This document shows positions 8,060 to 17,034 of a stretch of DNA of 42,389 nucleotides, one piece after another (positions within the stretch are counted from its first letter, which is position 1; each line of letters begins with the position of its first letter). Below the pieces are notes generated by a model. It did not search any database, was not told the DNA's origin, and saw only the letters and a list, made by a program, of their open reading frames with translations. Position numbers and translations under genes: made by a program. The DNA comes from a virus, in IMG/VR virus record IMGVR_UViG_3300032053_000163, positions 1 through 42,389 of that record; one strand, given 5' to 3'.

Positions 8060-10873
8060 TTACTGTATTACTCCAGCCATACTTTCACCTGATGCAAATT
8101 TAAATTGAAAAGGTTTATTTTTAAATGAGTTAGATATTTGATCACCTATCAATTGAGCTAATTTTCTCATTTCATCTTCAGAAAATTTAACTTCTGTTTG
8201 TGTTACTGATGTTCCTGTTGTATTAGCTGCAATTGTATTGGGTGTAGATGTTATTCCTACAGAACCATAACGTTTTTGATATTCACCAGCAACAATAGCA
8301 GCTCTAGTTAAATTAGTTACGTCTAATGATTTAAGATTAGTTGATAATAATCCAATATTTGTTGCTAAAACTCCCATTGAATTAGCCATTTTATCTAATC
8401 CTTCTTGATTACTTACTAATTCACTAATAGCAATACTTAAATCACCAAATTTTCCTATTCCAAGATTTTTTATCCATAAATTATCGGGTAACTTATCTGA
8501 CAACGTTGAAGTAAATGTTGCAAAAGCTGCAGCTACTTTTGTAGCAGTTTCTTTTAAATTATATGTTTTAGGTTTAGCATTAGTACCAGTTCCATCCATA
8601 ACAACTTGACCTTCAGCATTAAGTACTGGCATATTTCCAGTTACACTCATTTCACTAAATGAGTTCATCATTGTACTAAAATCAATTAATGGCTGCATTA
8701 TACTATCTTCACCACCACCTATTCCTCTTCTTAATCTTCTTAATTTTCGTTTTTGCGCTAAACTATCATCAGTCTTTGTTATTGCTGTTATAAAGGATGA
8801 TAATGCAAAACCTATATTTGCTGCAACATCAGTAACATTAACAGCATCACTTTTATTCATTGATACTTTTGTTCTATACATTTTTTCATGAGTATCTGGA
8901 TCAATTCCTATATATTCATTAGTAAATGTTACTTTTCCTATTTTTCCTTTTGATTCAAAGGCTCTTAATCCTTCACCAAATTTAGAAATACTTTCAGCAA
9001 TAGAACCAATCATTCTCATTGCTCTTTTTGTTTGTTTAAATTCTTTAAAATCTATTTTACCTCTTACAGCCGCTTCTCCTGGTTTAGCAATTTTACCAGC
9101 AAATCCTGCGCTAATGCCTTTTGTAACTCCAACTATTACAGAACTAGTTGCTATTGCAATAGTATTACTTATTTGTTCTCCAGTAATTCCTTTAGTTACT
9201 TCAGCTACAGTTTTAATAGCTTTAGCCATAGTTATTAAAGCAAATGATACGCCTATTGCAACAGCTGCTCCAAGACCTACTAAAAGAGCTACAGCTGGAA
9301 TTCCTAAGATAGCCATTAAAACTGCACCAGCTACAATGATTATACCCATTGCTCCGAGACCTGGCCCAATTCCTGCAAACAATTGTCCGAATTTACTACG
9401 TTTCTTTTCTTCTTGTGATTTAACAGTTCCATCGGCATTAAGCGTTGTAACAGTTTTGGTAGCGCTTGTATCAGACATAGCAGTTATAGCTTTTGCAGTA
9501 GTGGCAAACATAAATACAGCAATAGATAATAATGCAATAGCTCCTGCTATAAACATTGCTACAATAGCACCCTTTTTAACTTGTTTTTCTGCTAATCCAA
9601 GAATTCCAAATCCAATAGCAAAAGCTATTATTGTTCCCATTATAATTTTTGCGCCTAAAGCAGCTGTTTCTTTATTTGATTCTTTATTTTCATTTCTTGC
9701 GCCTACGCCTAAAATCCTTGGTACTAATGCAACTGTTAAAGCAAATATTACCATAGCTCCAGATAATGCCATCATTCCAATAGCCATATCAACTGCTACA
9801 CTAGTACCTTTTTTAATATGAGGTTCAAGTTTACCCATTAGTATATAAAGAAACGCAAATCCTATAATTCCTCCAATTATAATTGCTACTCCATAAATAG
9901 CTGTAGTTTTATTTGTTTCTCTGTTTTCATTTCTTGCGCCTACTCCTAAAATACGTGGAATTAAAGCAACAGCCACAGCAAATAACACCATACCGCCTGC
10001 TAAATATAAAATTCCTTCACCCATACCTTTTGCTATATCAGTACCTTTTGTAATTTTATCATTAAATTTTCCTAAACCCCAAAAAGCTAATGAAATTAAA
10101 AGTAAAGAACCTGCAATAATTGCTACGCCATACGCTGCCGTAATAGCATTATCACCTTGGTTTTTAGCTCTTTGCCCCACGCCCAAAATACGTGGAATTA
10201 AAGCAACTGCTATTGCAAATAATACCATACCACCCGCTAAATACATAATAGATTTGCCCATCTTATCCATTACTTCCGTACCTGCTTCAATGCTATCTTT
10301 AGCTTTACCTACAGTCCAAAAAATGCCAAATATAACAGCTAATGTAGCGCCAAATGCTATCGCTGCCATAGCAGGATTAACTGCTAATATTCTACCAATA
10401 ACATATAACGCAAATACAAATCCTATCATAGATAAAGCTAATAATCCTAAAAATTTAGGTATTGCTGTAGCTATTCTTGTAATACTTTTACTTAAATCTT
10501 TAAGAGCTTCAGATCCTTTTTTAACTTTTTCTTCATTTTTTCCAACATATATTGCAAATTTAACAAGCTCTTTTAAAGAACTCAGCGTTCCTTGAAGAGC
10601 CATTTTATTAAAAATATTAAATTTAACTTCAGATAAAGTTTTAAGAGCTACTGCTAATTCTCTAATATTTGAGGAAGCTCTTTTATAATCAAGTTTTGGA
10701 TTTATTAATTGCTTAATAACTGAAGATATATCTCCTTTAGCAGTTTTGCCTGTTTCTGGTGCAGTACCTGTAGTAGCTCCAGGAGCAGTAGGAGTTGGTG
10801 GTGCTAACTTTTTATCCATCTCACTAAGGACGCCAAGAATTTTATAAAGTATTTGATTGCCAGTTTCTGCCAT
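8060..10873 (-). CDS. Probable tail tape measure protein, 937 aa
   Basis: Residues 1-110 are soluble, with a Pro/Thr/Ala-rich linker near 25-45. Residues about 135-560 hold many hydrophobic helices, including three tandem copies of a 79-residue unit with the core ALIPRILGVG; a fourth, weaker unit precedes them. Residues about 570-900 are soluble and helix-rich, and the end is KPFQFKFASGESMAGVIQ. Length, Ala/Gly-rich hydrophobic blocks and position near the gp26-like baseplate hub gene fit a tail tape measure, which sets tail length and enters the cell envelope at ejection. No direct similarity to T4 gp29 is claimed; another injected or membrane protein is possible. An HExxH gene lies just upstream, 8 nt away. 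Confidence 0.6.
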   Translation of the reverse strand: MAETGNQILYKILGVLSEMDKKLAPPTPTAPGATTGTAPETGKTAKGDISSVIKQLINPKLDYKRASSNIRELAVALKTLSEVKFNIFNKMALQGTLSSLKELVKFAIYVGKNEEKVKKGSEALKDLSKSITRIATAIPKFLGLLALSMIGFVFALYVIGRILAVNPAMAAIAFGATLAVIFGIFWTVGKAKDSIEAGTEVMDKMGKSIMYLAGGMVLFAIAVALIPRILGVGQRAKNQGDNAITAAYGVAIIAGSLLLISLAFWGLGKFNDKITKGTDIAKGMGEGILYLAGGMVLFAVAVALIPRILGVGARNENRETNKTTAIYGVAIIIGGIIGFAFLYILMGKLEPHIKKGTSVAVDMAIGMMALSGAMVIFALTVALVPRILGVGARNENKESNKETAALGAKIIMGTIIAFAIGFGILGLAEKQVKKGAIVAMFIAGAIALLSIAVFMFATTAKAITAMSDTSATKTVTTLNADGTVKSQEEKKRSKFGQLFAGIGPGLGAMGIIIVAGAVLMAILGIPAVALLVGLGAAVAIGVSFALITMAKAIKTVAEVTKGITGEQISNTIAIATSSVIVGVTKGISAGFAGKIAKPGEAAVRGKIDFKEFKQTKRAMRMIGSIAESISKFGEGLRAFESKGKIGKVTFTNEYIGIDPDTHEKMYRTKVSMNKSDAVNVTDVAANIGFALSSFITAITKTDDSLAQKRKLRRLRRGIGGGEDSIMQPLIDFSTMMNSFSEMSVTGNMPVLNAEGQVVMDGTGTNAKPKTYNLKETATKVAAAFATFTSTLSDKLPDNLWIKNLGIGKFGDLSIAISELVSNQEGLDKMANSMGVLATNIGLLSTNLKSLDVTNLTRAAIVAGEYQKRYGSVGITSTPNTIAANTTGTSVTQTEVKFSEDEMRKLAQLIGDQISNSFKNKPFQFKFASGESMAGVIQ
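9551..10261 (-). repeat. Three tandem 237-bp repeats in the tape-measure gene
   Basis: Units run 10261-10025, 10024-9788 and 9787-9551. The first two share long identical stretches, such as AAAATACGTGGAATTAAAGC on the plus strand; the third is more diverged. The period is exactly 237 bp (79 codons) in both steps. Confidence 0.85.
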
Positions 10874-10881
10874 TTAGTATC

Positions 10882-11583
10882 TTATTTATTTTTAATACGA
10901 TCTTTTTTAATATGCCATATTTGTGATATTTTTCTAATAAATCTTTTTTTCGTATCAGCGCTTAATTTATTATATTCTAATCCTTGAGCACGTTGAAATA
11001 AAGATAAAATTTCTTTAAATGGGCGTATTTCATTATTTGAGTACCATTCAATATCATTTGTCATTCCTGCTATTATTGCGCTAATTTCTTCATTTGATTC
11101 TCTAGAATAATTATTAGATGCTTTACCTTCTGAAATATAATCGTTATAAGCATGACGTAATTCATGAATAAATGAAGAATCTATTTTAGTAATAAAATGT
11201 TTATTAGAATAATTTTTTTGATTTCCGAATATTGAACCACTATGATCTATACCTACCATATCAGATAATTCGATAACGCCTATAGGACAATTTGTTTTAT
11301 TTATATTTGTATATCTATATTCTTTATATTCAGGAAGGTTTAATTCTTCAAAATCTGATGGGCCAATAAATACAGCGCCATCACTCCAATGAAATCTACT
11401 GTTAATAATAATACAAATTTTATCTTTTATAAATTTTTTGAGTATATTGAAATCATTAATATCAAGAAAATCACAAAGATAATATATAACATCTTTTTTA
11501 AGATTTTTATTTATCATTAATTTTGTAATTTTTTCAAATTCATCTTGAATCTCATATTCTTCATTTATGAATTTAGCTCTCAT
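10882..11583 (-). CDS. Putative zinc metallopeptidase (HExxH) with capsid-type leader
   Basis: I chose the ATG at 11583 rather than one two codons upstream because the product then begins MRAKFINE, matching MRAKFVNE and MRAKLVNE at 37577 and 39778. Near the middle is HELRHAYNDY, a zincin HExxH motif, followed about 20 residues on by RESNEE, which could supply the third metal ligand. The substrate is unknown; virion maturation or cleavage of host proteins after injection are both possible. The leader FINE fits an (I/L)xE prohead-protease site. A late-promoter-like box lies just upstream. Confidence 0.65.
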   Translation of the reverse strand: MRAKFINEEYEIQDEFEKITKLMINKNLKKDVIYYLCDFLDINDFNILKKFIKDKICIIINSRFHWSDGAVFIGPSDFEELNLPEYKEYRYTNINKTNCPIGVIELSDMVGIDHSGSIFGNQKNYSNKHFITKIDSSFIHELRHAYNDYISEGKASNNYSRESNEEISAIIAGMTNDIEWYSNNEIRPFKEILSLFQRAQGLEYNKLSADTKKRFIRKISQIWHIKKDRIKNK

Positions 11584-11590
11584 ATACATT

Positions 11591-11606
11591 TTTATTTTAT
11601 ATATTC
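11591..11606 (-). promoter_or_regulatory. Late-promoter-like box
   Basis: The minus strand reads GAATATATAAAATAAA, identical to the boxes at 1740 and 27672, and stands 7 nt before the ATG at 11583-11589. It would drive the HExxH and tape-measure genes. The remaining intergenic DNA up to 11690 is A/T only and holds TATATAA at about 11672, possibly for the divergent endonuclease. Confidence 0.5.
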
Positions 11607-11690
11607 TTAAAAATAAAAAAACAACAAGATGGATTAAATCTTTTTTCCTTTATATAATAATATAATATAAATATATAAGATTAAAAAGAT

Positions 11691-13346
11691 ATGCATTACC
11701 TACTTTATAAAATAACAAATATAAAAACAAAGAAATTTCTTATAGGAAAATATATTGGAACATCTAAAAATATAAAGCTTTCATACTCAAGTAATAAATT
11801 TTTAATATCTGATATAAAAAATATAGGATATGAATTTTTTAAAAAAGAAATTATAAAAGAATTCTCTAATAAGGAAGATTTAAAGAATACATTTAAAAAA
11901 TTAGTTGATGAAAATTTCAAGCAAAATGAAAATACATATAATTATAAATATATAATGAGTCCGAGTGGCGCAAAAAATATATCTATAGGCCGTCATATTA
12001 AAGAATCTGAAAAATTAAAAATAATTTATCCTAATTTTAAATATACTATAACTAGAGATAGAAAAATTTATTATAAAATTTTAAATTACTGTAAACATGG
12101 GGATTTAATAATAGAAATTTCAAAATTTAATAAAATTTATAATGATAATAATGAATTTTATTGTGACGAATGTTTTAGAGAAAATATAAATAATTTTAAT
12201 TTAAATGAAAATGAGATTATAGAGAATTTACTAAAATTAAAAAATATTTTAAGTACTGCTAGAACATATTCTAAACAATATATTTTAAAAACATACCCCT
12301 CTGTATATAAATCTATATTAGTTTGGACAAAACAATTTGAAAATATAGAATTTAATGAACGTGTAGTTTTAGCTAAAAATTTATTAAAGAATAAACCCAA
12401 ATGTGTTTGTTGTGAAAATTCTGTATATTTTGGAACTAATAGTTCTTATACAAAATATTGTTATGAGCACTTAAATCATCACCCCACCGCATATCAACAA
12501 AAAGAAATATGTGAATTTATTAAACATTTATATACAGACATAATAATAGAAAATTATAAAATAGAAAATCAAGAAATAGATATTTTTATTCCTAAACTAA
12601 ACTTAGGATTTGAATTTAATGGATTATACTGGCATTCCGATGTATTTAAAAAACCTACATATCATTATAATAAATGGAAATATTGTTATGATTACAATAT
12701 TAAATTAATATCTATTTAGGAAGATGATTGGAATTATAAACAAGCTATAGTTAAATCCATAATTAAAAATCAATTAGGATTATCAGAAAATAAAATATAT
12801 GCAAGAAAATGTATAATAAAAGAAATTAAACAAAAAGAAAAAAGTATTTTTTTAAATAATAACCATCTACAAACCGATACAAGAAGTAGTATAAATTTAG
12901 GATTGTTTTATAACGATAAATTAGTATCTATTATGACATTTGGAAAAAAACGAATAATTTTAAAATTAAAATCTATGAATAATGAATATGAATTATTAAG
13001 ATTTTGTAATAAATTAAATACATCAGTTATAGGTGGGGCTAGTAAACTATTTAAATATTTTGTTGATAATTTCTATCCTGAAAATATAATTAGTTACGCA
13101 TCTTGTGATATATCATCTGGAAATTTATATGAAAAATTAAAGTTTATGAAACAAAAACACACAGGCTTAAATTATTGGTGGGCTAGTGATAGACGTTATC
13201 ATAGAAGTAATTTTATGAAATATAAACTTGTTGAAGAAGGTGCAGATCCAACTAAAACAGCTGAAGAAATATTGAGAAATAAAAAATATTTAAAAATATA
13301 TGGATCCGGAAATTTAAAATATGAATGGAAGAAGGAGAGTCTATAA
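11691..13346 (+). pseudogene. GIY-YIG plus Vsr-like homing endonuclease interrupted by an amber codon
   Basis: One frame of 551 sense codons runs from 11691 to 13346 with a single internal TAG at 12717-12719. The N-terminus resembles a GIY-YIG domain (YLLYKITN, FLIGK, YEFFKKEIIKEF, then a YN...SPSG). A Cys cluster (KCVCCENSVYFG, KYC) and a Vsr-like PD-(D/E)xK domain follow (EIDIFIPKLNLGFEFNGLYW, then HSD). The homologue at 27673 reads IHIWEDLW where this reads ISI-stop-EDDW, so TAG replaces a Trp TGG codon by one base change. The downstream part stays well conserved (HRSNFMKYKLVEEGADPTK), so the mutation looks recent. It lies on the opposite strand to its neighbours and is free-standing between the HExxH and baseplate hub genes. 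Confidence 0.8.
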
Positions 13347-13362
13347 TGATTATTTTAATTCT

Positions 13363-13611
13363 TTAGAATTTAGGTGGAGTAAATGATGGCATTTTAAAAC
13401 TACTCATGCTTGGCATAGTAGATTGTTGTAATTTTTGTTGTCGTTCAGAATCTCTTTGTTGTTTCTCGTATTGTTTATTTTCTTGATCAACAAAATTTTC
13501 ATATTCTTTAAGTATATTTTCTATTGAATAGAATTCTAATTCTCTTAATCGAATAGGATCAATATGTAATTTATGTGCAAAAATAAATTCAATCTTAGAC
13601 CAATTGTCCAA
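13363..13611 (-). CDS. Small baseplate-hub companion protein, 82 aa
   Basis: It begins inside the 3' end of the gp26-like gene (overlap 17 nt). The core DPIRLRELEFYSIENILKEY is followed by a charged helix (YENFVDQENKQYEKQQRD) and a Pro/Met-rich tail. In T4-like phages the gp26-type gene is often followed by a short partner such as gp51, with a similar helix rich in Glu, Gln and Lys. I infer a role in hub assembly from position and composition; direct similarity to gp51 is not shown. Confidence 0.5.
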   Translation of the reverse strand: MDNWSKIEFIFAHKLHIDPIRLRELEFYSIENILKEYENFVDQENKQYEKQQRDSERQQKLQQSTMPSMSSFKMPSFTPPKF

Positions 13612-14554
13612 ATGGATCTGAAATAAGGAAAAGAGATTTAATCCCGCCTTGAAAGTTTAATGGAGCTACTTGCTCCACACCTCCTTCATCGGTATAGCGA
13701 ATAATTGGGTTAATTGTATCACTAAATATTTTTTTAATATGAACTAATAAAGAAACTGTGGTAACATCCCATTTATTAGAATCTTCAACAAAACTTAAAT
13801 ATGTATCATCATTTAAACCTCTCCATTGGGTAATAACAAAAGGAGCAAAATTTAAATAATCTTCGTCAAAAAATTCTTGCATTCTTTGTTTACGAATAAC
13901 ATACTGTTTAACCCACTGAGTTACTCCTACACTTGGAATATTTAATTTAAGATTTTTTCCTGATTTAAATTTAAGAACAAAACATCTTTCATCTTCATTA
14001 TAATATTTCATTATTTCAGGAGCAAAAGATACATAATGAACCATTTCTTTTCTTACATCTACTTTTTTTGTATCAGAAACTTTAACTTGAAGTTTATTTT
14101 CTCCATTGGGAAAAGTTAATTCTTGAATAGCTAAAAGTAAATAAAATCTATCTACTTCTTTAATATCTTTCCAAGAAAGAATTGGGCCTGAATCAGTAGA
14201 TTCTTTTTGTTCAACTTTAATTGTTACGCATCTTTCAATAACATAATTTAACATATCATCTAATGCTGAAAGATCCTCTTCTGCTAAAGTAGACCAGTGT
14301 CTTATCTCAGCACCTGTAGCAGAACGAATAGCTATTACTGTATTCTTTGGATAAAATAATCCTTGTGTTGGAAAATCAGTTATTGGAAGCGGTATCCAGC
14401 CTAATTGATTTGCTAATGGAAGAGATTTCTCCCAAGGTTTTTTTACATCTTTTACTTCTGTTAACTTAGCGCCTACAGGTTTATCTTTAGGTACTTCTTC
14501 ATTTTCTACAAAGCTTTTTAATATTTCTTCACGCTTTTCTAATGATTCATCCAT
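13595..14554 (-). CDS. Baseplate hub protein, T4 gp26-like
   Basis: The start is the ATG at 14554 (product MDESLEKREEIL); the longer frame begins with TTG. The middle follows the T4-type baseplate hub pattern: DFPTQGLFYPKNTVIAIRSA, an acidic helix (LSALDDMLNYVIERCV), then WKDIKEVDRFYLLLAIQEL before a beta segment. This family (gp26 and relatives) helps build the central hub on which the tail tube starts. The small companion gene downstream and the tape measure nearby support the call. The 319-residue length exceeds T4 gp26 by about 100 residues. Confidence 0.7.
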   Translation of the reverse strand: MDESLEKREEILKSFVENEEVPKDKPVGAKLTEVKDVKKPWEKSLPLANQLGWIPLPITDFPTQGLFYPKNTVIAIRSATGAEIRHWSTLAEEDLSALDDMLNYVIERCVTIKVEQKESTDSGPILSWKDIKEVDRFYLLLAIQELTFPNGENKLQVKVSDTKKVDVRKEMVHYVSFAPEIMKYYNEDERCFVLKFKSGKNLKLNIPSVGVTQWVKQYVIRKQRMQEFFDEDYLNFAPFVITQWRGLNDDTYLSFVEDSNKWDVTTVSLLVHIKKIFSDTINPIIRYTDEGGVEQVAPLNFQGGIKSLFLISDPFGQLV

Positions 14555-14587
14555 AATTATAGTTTTATTGTATATATTATTAATTCG

Positions 14588-14613
14588 CAAAAAGAGGACT
14601 ATGAGTTCTCTTT
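14588..14613 (-). terminator. Rho-independent terminator
   Basis: Read on the minus strand, AAAGAGAAC, loop TCATA and GTCCTCTTT form a 9-bp stem with one G-T pair and a T run after it. It overlaps the stop codon of the 14612-15766 gene and separates it from the hub gene. Confidence 0.7.
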
Positions 14614-15766
14614 ATATTCTATCAAAATTTAATTGTTCATTAGGTTTTATTGGAATACCAAATTTGTCTATTTTACCAATTATTTTTTTTTCTTCAAGAT
14701 TTGGGATAGATTGAACATCTACTACTTCTACACCATTTAAGATGTAACTACCATATTGTGGTTTTGATAGTGTTTGAATAGGTTCTGATACATCTAGATT
14801 AAGTGAAACATCAGTAATATTGGATTCCTTATCTTTTTCTTTATCTATATTCTTGATTATCTGAATAATTTTATCACCAGTAGATTCTTTATGAAATTCT
14901 TTCAAATTCTTAACTGGTTTTATCTTCTTTCCTTTTAATTTTAGAGGGTTTACGAATCGTTTTTGTTTTTCCGGAACCTTTACTTCCTCGATTAGTAGAG
15001 GTTCCTGTTCTTTTTTTAATTCGGCCACCGTTTCAACTTGTTGTTTGGGTGGTCGCCCCTTCTTAGGTTCAATTTCTGTTACTATTTTTGAAGATTTAAA
15101 TTCACTTAAATCTATAGTATTTGAATTTTCGATTTCTTTAATATCTTCATTTATTTCTTCTATAGATTTTGTAAATTTTGGTTCAAATTTTTGTTCATTT
15201 TTTTCGGGTAGTTCATTTGATATTTCTGGTTTTAAAATATTTTCATCTATTTTTTTAGTTTTATTATTATCAACTTGTTCTTTTTCTTCGGTAGCAAGTT
15301 TAATGTTTTGCGCAACTAAGGCTGTCATTCCTAACGCAACTATAGGTAAAAGAGCTCCAGATATCCAAGAAATAATTACTTGATACATTTCTGGAGAAGA
15401 TGCTTGAATTCCAAATAATATAGATTTTTGCCAATATTGCCAATCAGTGCTTCCTGAGCCTATCATGAATTTGAAACTTGCATATACATTCGCTGTTACT
15501 TGTAATGCTGTTAAAAGAAACATTAAAGCCCAAGGCAAGAATTTATCTTTATTTTTAGTAAGAAGAATCGAAAAAAGGACGCTGGCTTGTCCAATTTCAT
15601 AAGTTAATCCAAGTAATATTGCAAGTCCTAAATTGTTTGCTAAACTAAAAAAAGTAATACTATGTAAAGTACTTACAAACCCTACACATAAATATAATAT
15701 TCCAAATGTAAGTATTAATCCCCAATATAAACCTTTATTAGTTATTTTAAAATTTTTTAAATTCAT
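14612..15766 (-). CDS. Multi-span membrane protein with charged tail, 384 aa
   Basis: Four hydrophobic segments lie in the first 160 residues (around 13-35, 42-66, 78-98 and 126-155). A long hydrophilic tail follows, rich in Lys and Glu, with KKGRPPKQQ at about 235-245, an AT-hook-like core (GRP) that can bind A/T-rich DNA. No family is recognised. A membrane anchor with a DNA-binding tail could tether phage DNA or replication or packaging machinery to the membrane; that is inference. A late-promoter-like box stands just before the start and a terminator follows. Confidence 0.55.
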   Translation of the reverse strand: MNLKNFKITNKGLYWGLILTFGILYLCVGFVSTLHSITFFSLANNLGLAILLGLTYEIGQASVLFSILLTKNKDKFLPWALMFLLTALQVTANVYASFKFMIGSGSTDWQYWQKSILFGIQASSPEMYQVIISWISGALLPIVALGMTALVAQNIKLATEEKEQVDNNKTKKIDENILKPEISNELPEKNEQKFEPKFTKSIEEINEDIKEIENSNTIDLSEFKSSKIVTEIEPKKGRPPKQQVETVAELKKEQEPLLIEEVKVPEKQKRFVNPLKLKGKKIKPVKNLKEFHKESTGDKIIQIIKNIDKEKDKESNITDVSLNLDVSEPIQTLSKPQYGSYILNGVEVVDVQSIPNLEEKKIIGKIDKFGIPIKPNEQLNFDRI

Positions 15767-15774
15767 AATAATAA

Positions 15775-15790
15775 TTTTATTTATATATTC
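15775..15790 (-). promoter_or_regulatory. Late-promoter-like box
   Basis: The minus strand reads GAATATATAAATAAAA, containing the exact T4 late consensus TATAAATA, 8 nt before the ATG at 15766. The identical 16-mer precedes the portal gene at 25065-25080. Confidence 0.6.
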
Positions 15791-15865
15791 TATTTAATAA
15801 ATCTATGTTTTTTTCCATTTAAGCTTATAATTAATAATTAAACATATGTTTATTATTTTATGCTA

Positions 15866-16204
15866 TTATTTTTTAACTTCTTCGACACCTTTAACTACTA
15901 CAGTTGTATTTGATTTGATTTTTTCAACAGCACGTTGAACAGCACTGGCTCTTTCATCTGAAGATTTGGCACGTTGATTAGCAAGTTTTAATTCAAAATT
16001 AAGTTTTTTAATACTATCTTGTGTAACTTCTCTATAGTCTACATACTGTTTTTTTAAAGAATCTATTTGATGAATATATTGTTTTGTACTCATACTCAAC
16101 GAAATATTTCTATTACAGCTTTGCATACTTTTAAACACTAATAGAAATAAAAGTGCTAGTGCAAGCCATTTGAGATTACGATTAAAAAATTCTTGTGGTG
16201 TCAT
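15866..16204 (-). CDS. Membrane-anchored coiled-coil protein, 112 aa (inner spanin candidate)
   Basis: One N-terminal hydrophobic segment (LKWLALALLFLLVF, about residues 11-24) is followed by a long, charged, probably coiled-coil helix to the end. That architecture matches inner-membrane spanins, which act in the last step of lysis, but it also fits other phage membrane proteins. No outer-membrane lipoprotein partner is visible beside it. A box AATATATAAAGTAAAA precedes the start. Confidence 0.45.
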   Translation of the reverse strand: MTPQEFFNRNLKWLALALLFLLVFKSMQSCNRNISLSMSTKQYIHQIDSLKKQYVDYREVTQDSIKKLNFELKLANQRAKSSDERASAVQRAVEKIKSNTTVVVKGVEEVKK

Positions 16205-16252
16205 ATTTTTACTTTATATATTTTATTATTTGATCTAATATTATAATAATTA

Positions 16253-16280
16253 AAAAGACCTAAGTTTTACTAGGTCTTTA
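16253..16280 (-). terminator. Rho-independent terminator
   Basis: A perfect 9-bp stem, AAAGACCTA and TAGGTCTTT, with an 8-nt loop lies 5 nt after the stop of the 16286-16975 gene. A T run follows on the minus strand. Confidence 0.8.
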
Positions 16281-16285
16281 AAAAT

Positions 16286-16975
16286 TTATTTGATATCTTT
16301 TTTTGATGTTTCGATTTCTCCTACAGGTGGTTCTATTTCAGTAGATTCTACTTTCATAGACACACCATCTACTATAACATTACTTTCATTAGGCCCAAGT
16401 TCTCTTTCGTAATAAAATCCTTGTTCAGCACTGGCCCAACGCTCTTGAAGATATTGTAATTCTTTAAGTTCTTTTCTTGCTTCTTCAATTTTAGTTCCTA
16501 CAACAATACCTATCTTAGCATATTTTTCTGCTTGAGCTTCAAATTCTTTTGCAAGTTCAATTCCAGTTCCTCCTGGATTTGCTAACATAAAAGCACAAAA
16601 TTCTAAAGCTTGATATGTAAATTGTAAAGGTGTATTTGCATCAGCACCGCCCATACCTTTTTTAATCTCATCTTCCATTTTAATTATACCCATCCATTCT
16701 GTTTTAGACCAAAACGCATATTTTTTTAAAAAATCTAAAAGATATAAACCAACATCATTAGCAGCAAAGATACCTTGTTCACTTATTACCCATCGTTTTT
16801 CATCAAATGCTTTTAGCGCAATTGAAAAAGCATTTTTATATTCTTCTATTTCTTCAGGAGAAGGTCCTTTTTTCTTTTCTTCTTCAGGATTATCTAGCGC
16901 GGGTTGTTTTTTAACAACTTCTAATGGAGATTCTTGTAATTCTTCTAAGCTAGTTTCTTTTTCTATTCTTCCCAT
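16286..16975 (-). CDS. Unrecognised soluble protein, 229 aa
   Basis: The first 45 residues are charged and disordered-looking (EEKKKGPSPEEIEEYKNAF). A helical domain follows (EKRWVISEQGIFAANDVGLY, FAFMLANPGG-like segments) and the C-terminus is acidic with a small beta part. There are no catalytic motifs, membrane spans or shared tag. It is transcribed alone or after the RecB-like gene and ended by its own terminator. Confidence 0.5.
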   Translation of the reverse strand: MGRIEKETSLEELQESPLEVVKKQPALDNPEEEKKKGPSPEEIEEYKNAFSIALKAFDEKRWVISEQGIFAANDVGLYLLDFLKKYAFWSKTEWMGIIKMEDEIKKGMGGADANTPLQFTYQALEFCAFMLANPGGTGIELAKEFEAQAEKYAKIGIVVGTKIEEARKELKELQYLQERWASAEQGFYYERELGPNESNVIVDGVSMKVESTEIEPPVGEIETSKKDIK

Positions 16976-17034
16976 ATTATATTTTTAAATATTATATAAA
17001 TATATAAATAAAAAGTTTTATTGAACCAAACCTG

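Noticed and set aside
9114-9821. Long plus-strand open frame of 235 codons inside the tape-measure gene
   Set aside because: It lies antisense to the repeated hydrophobic block. Its Ala/Ile/Pro-rich product mirrors the codon pattern of the real gene, and its length follows from the low stop frequency there.
12717-12719. Genome-wide reassignment of TAG to an amino acid
   Set aside because: thyX ends with TAG at 7231-7233 at the expected protein length, and most genes end in TAA or TGA. The internal TAG stands at a Trp position one base from TGG, so a point mutation is simpler.
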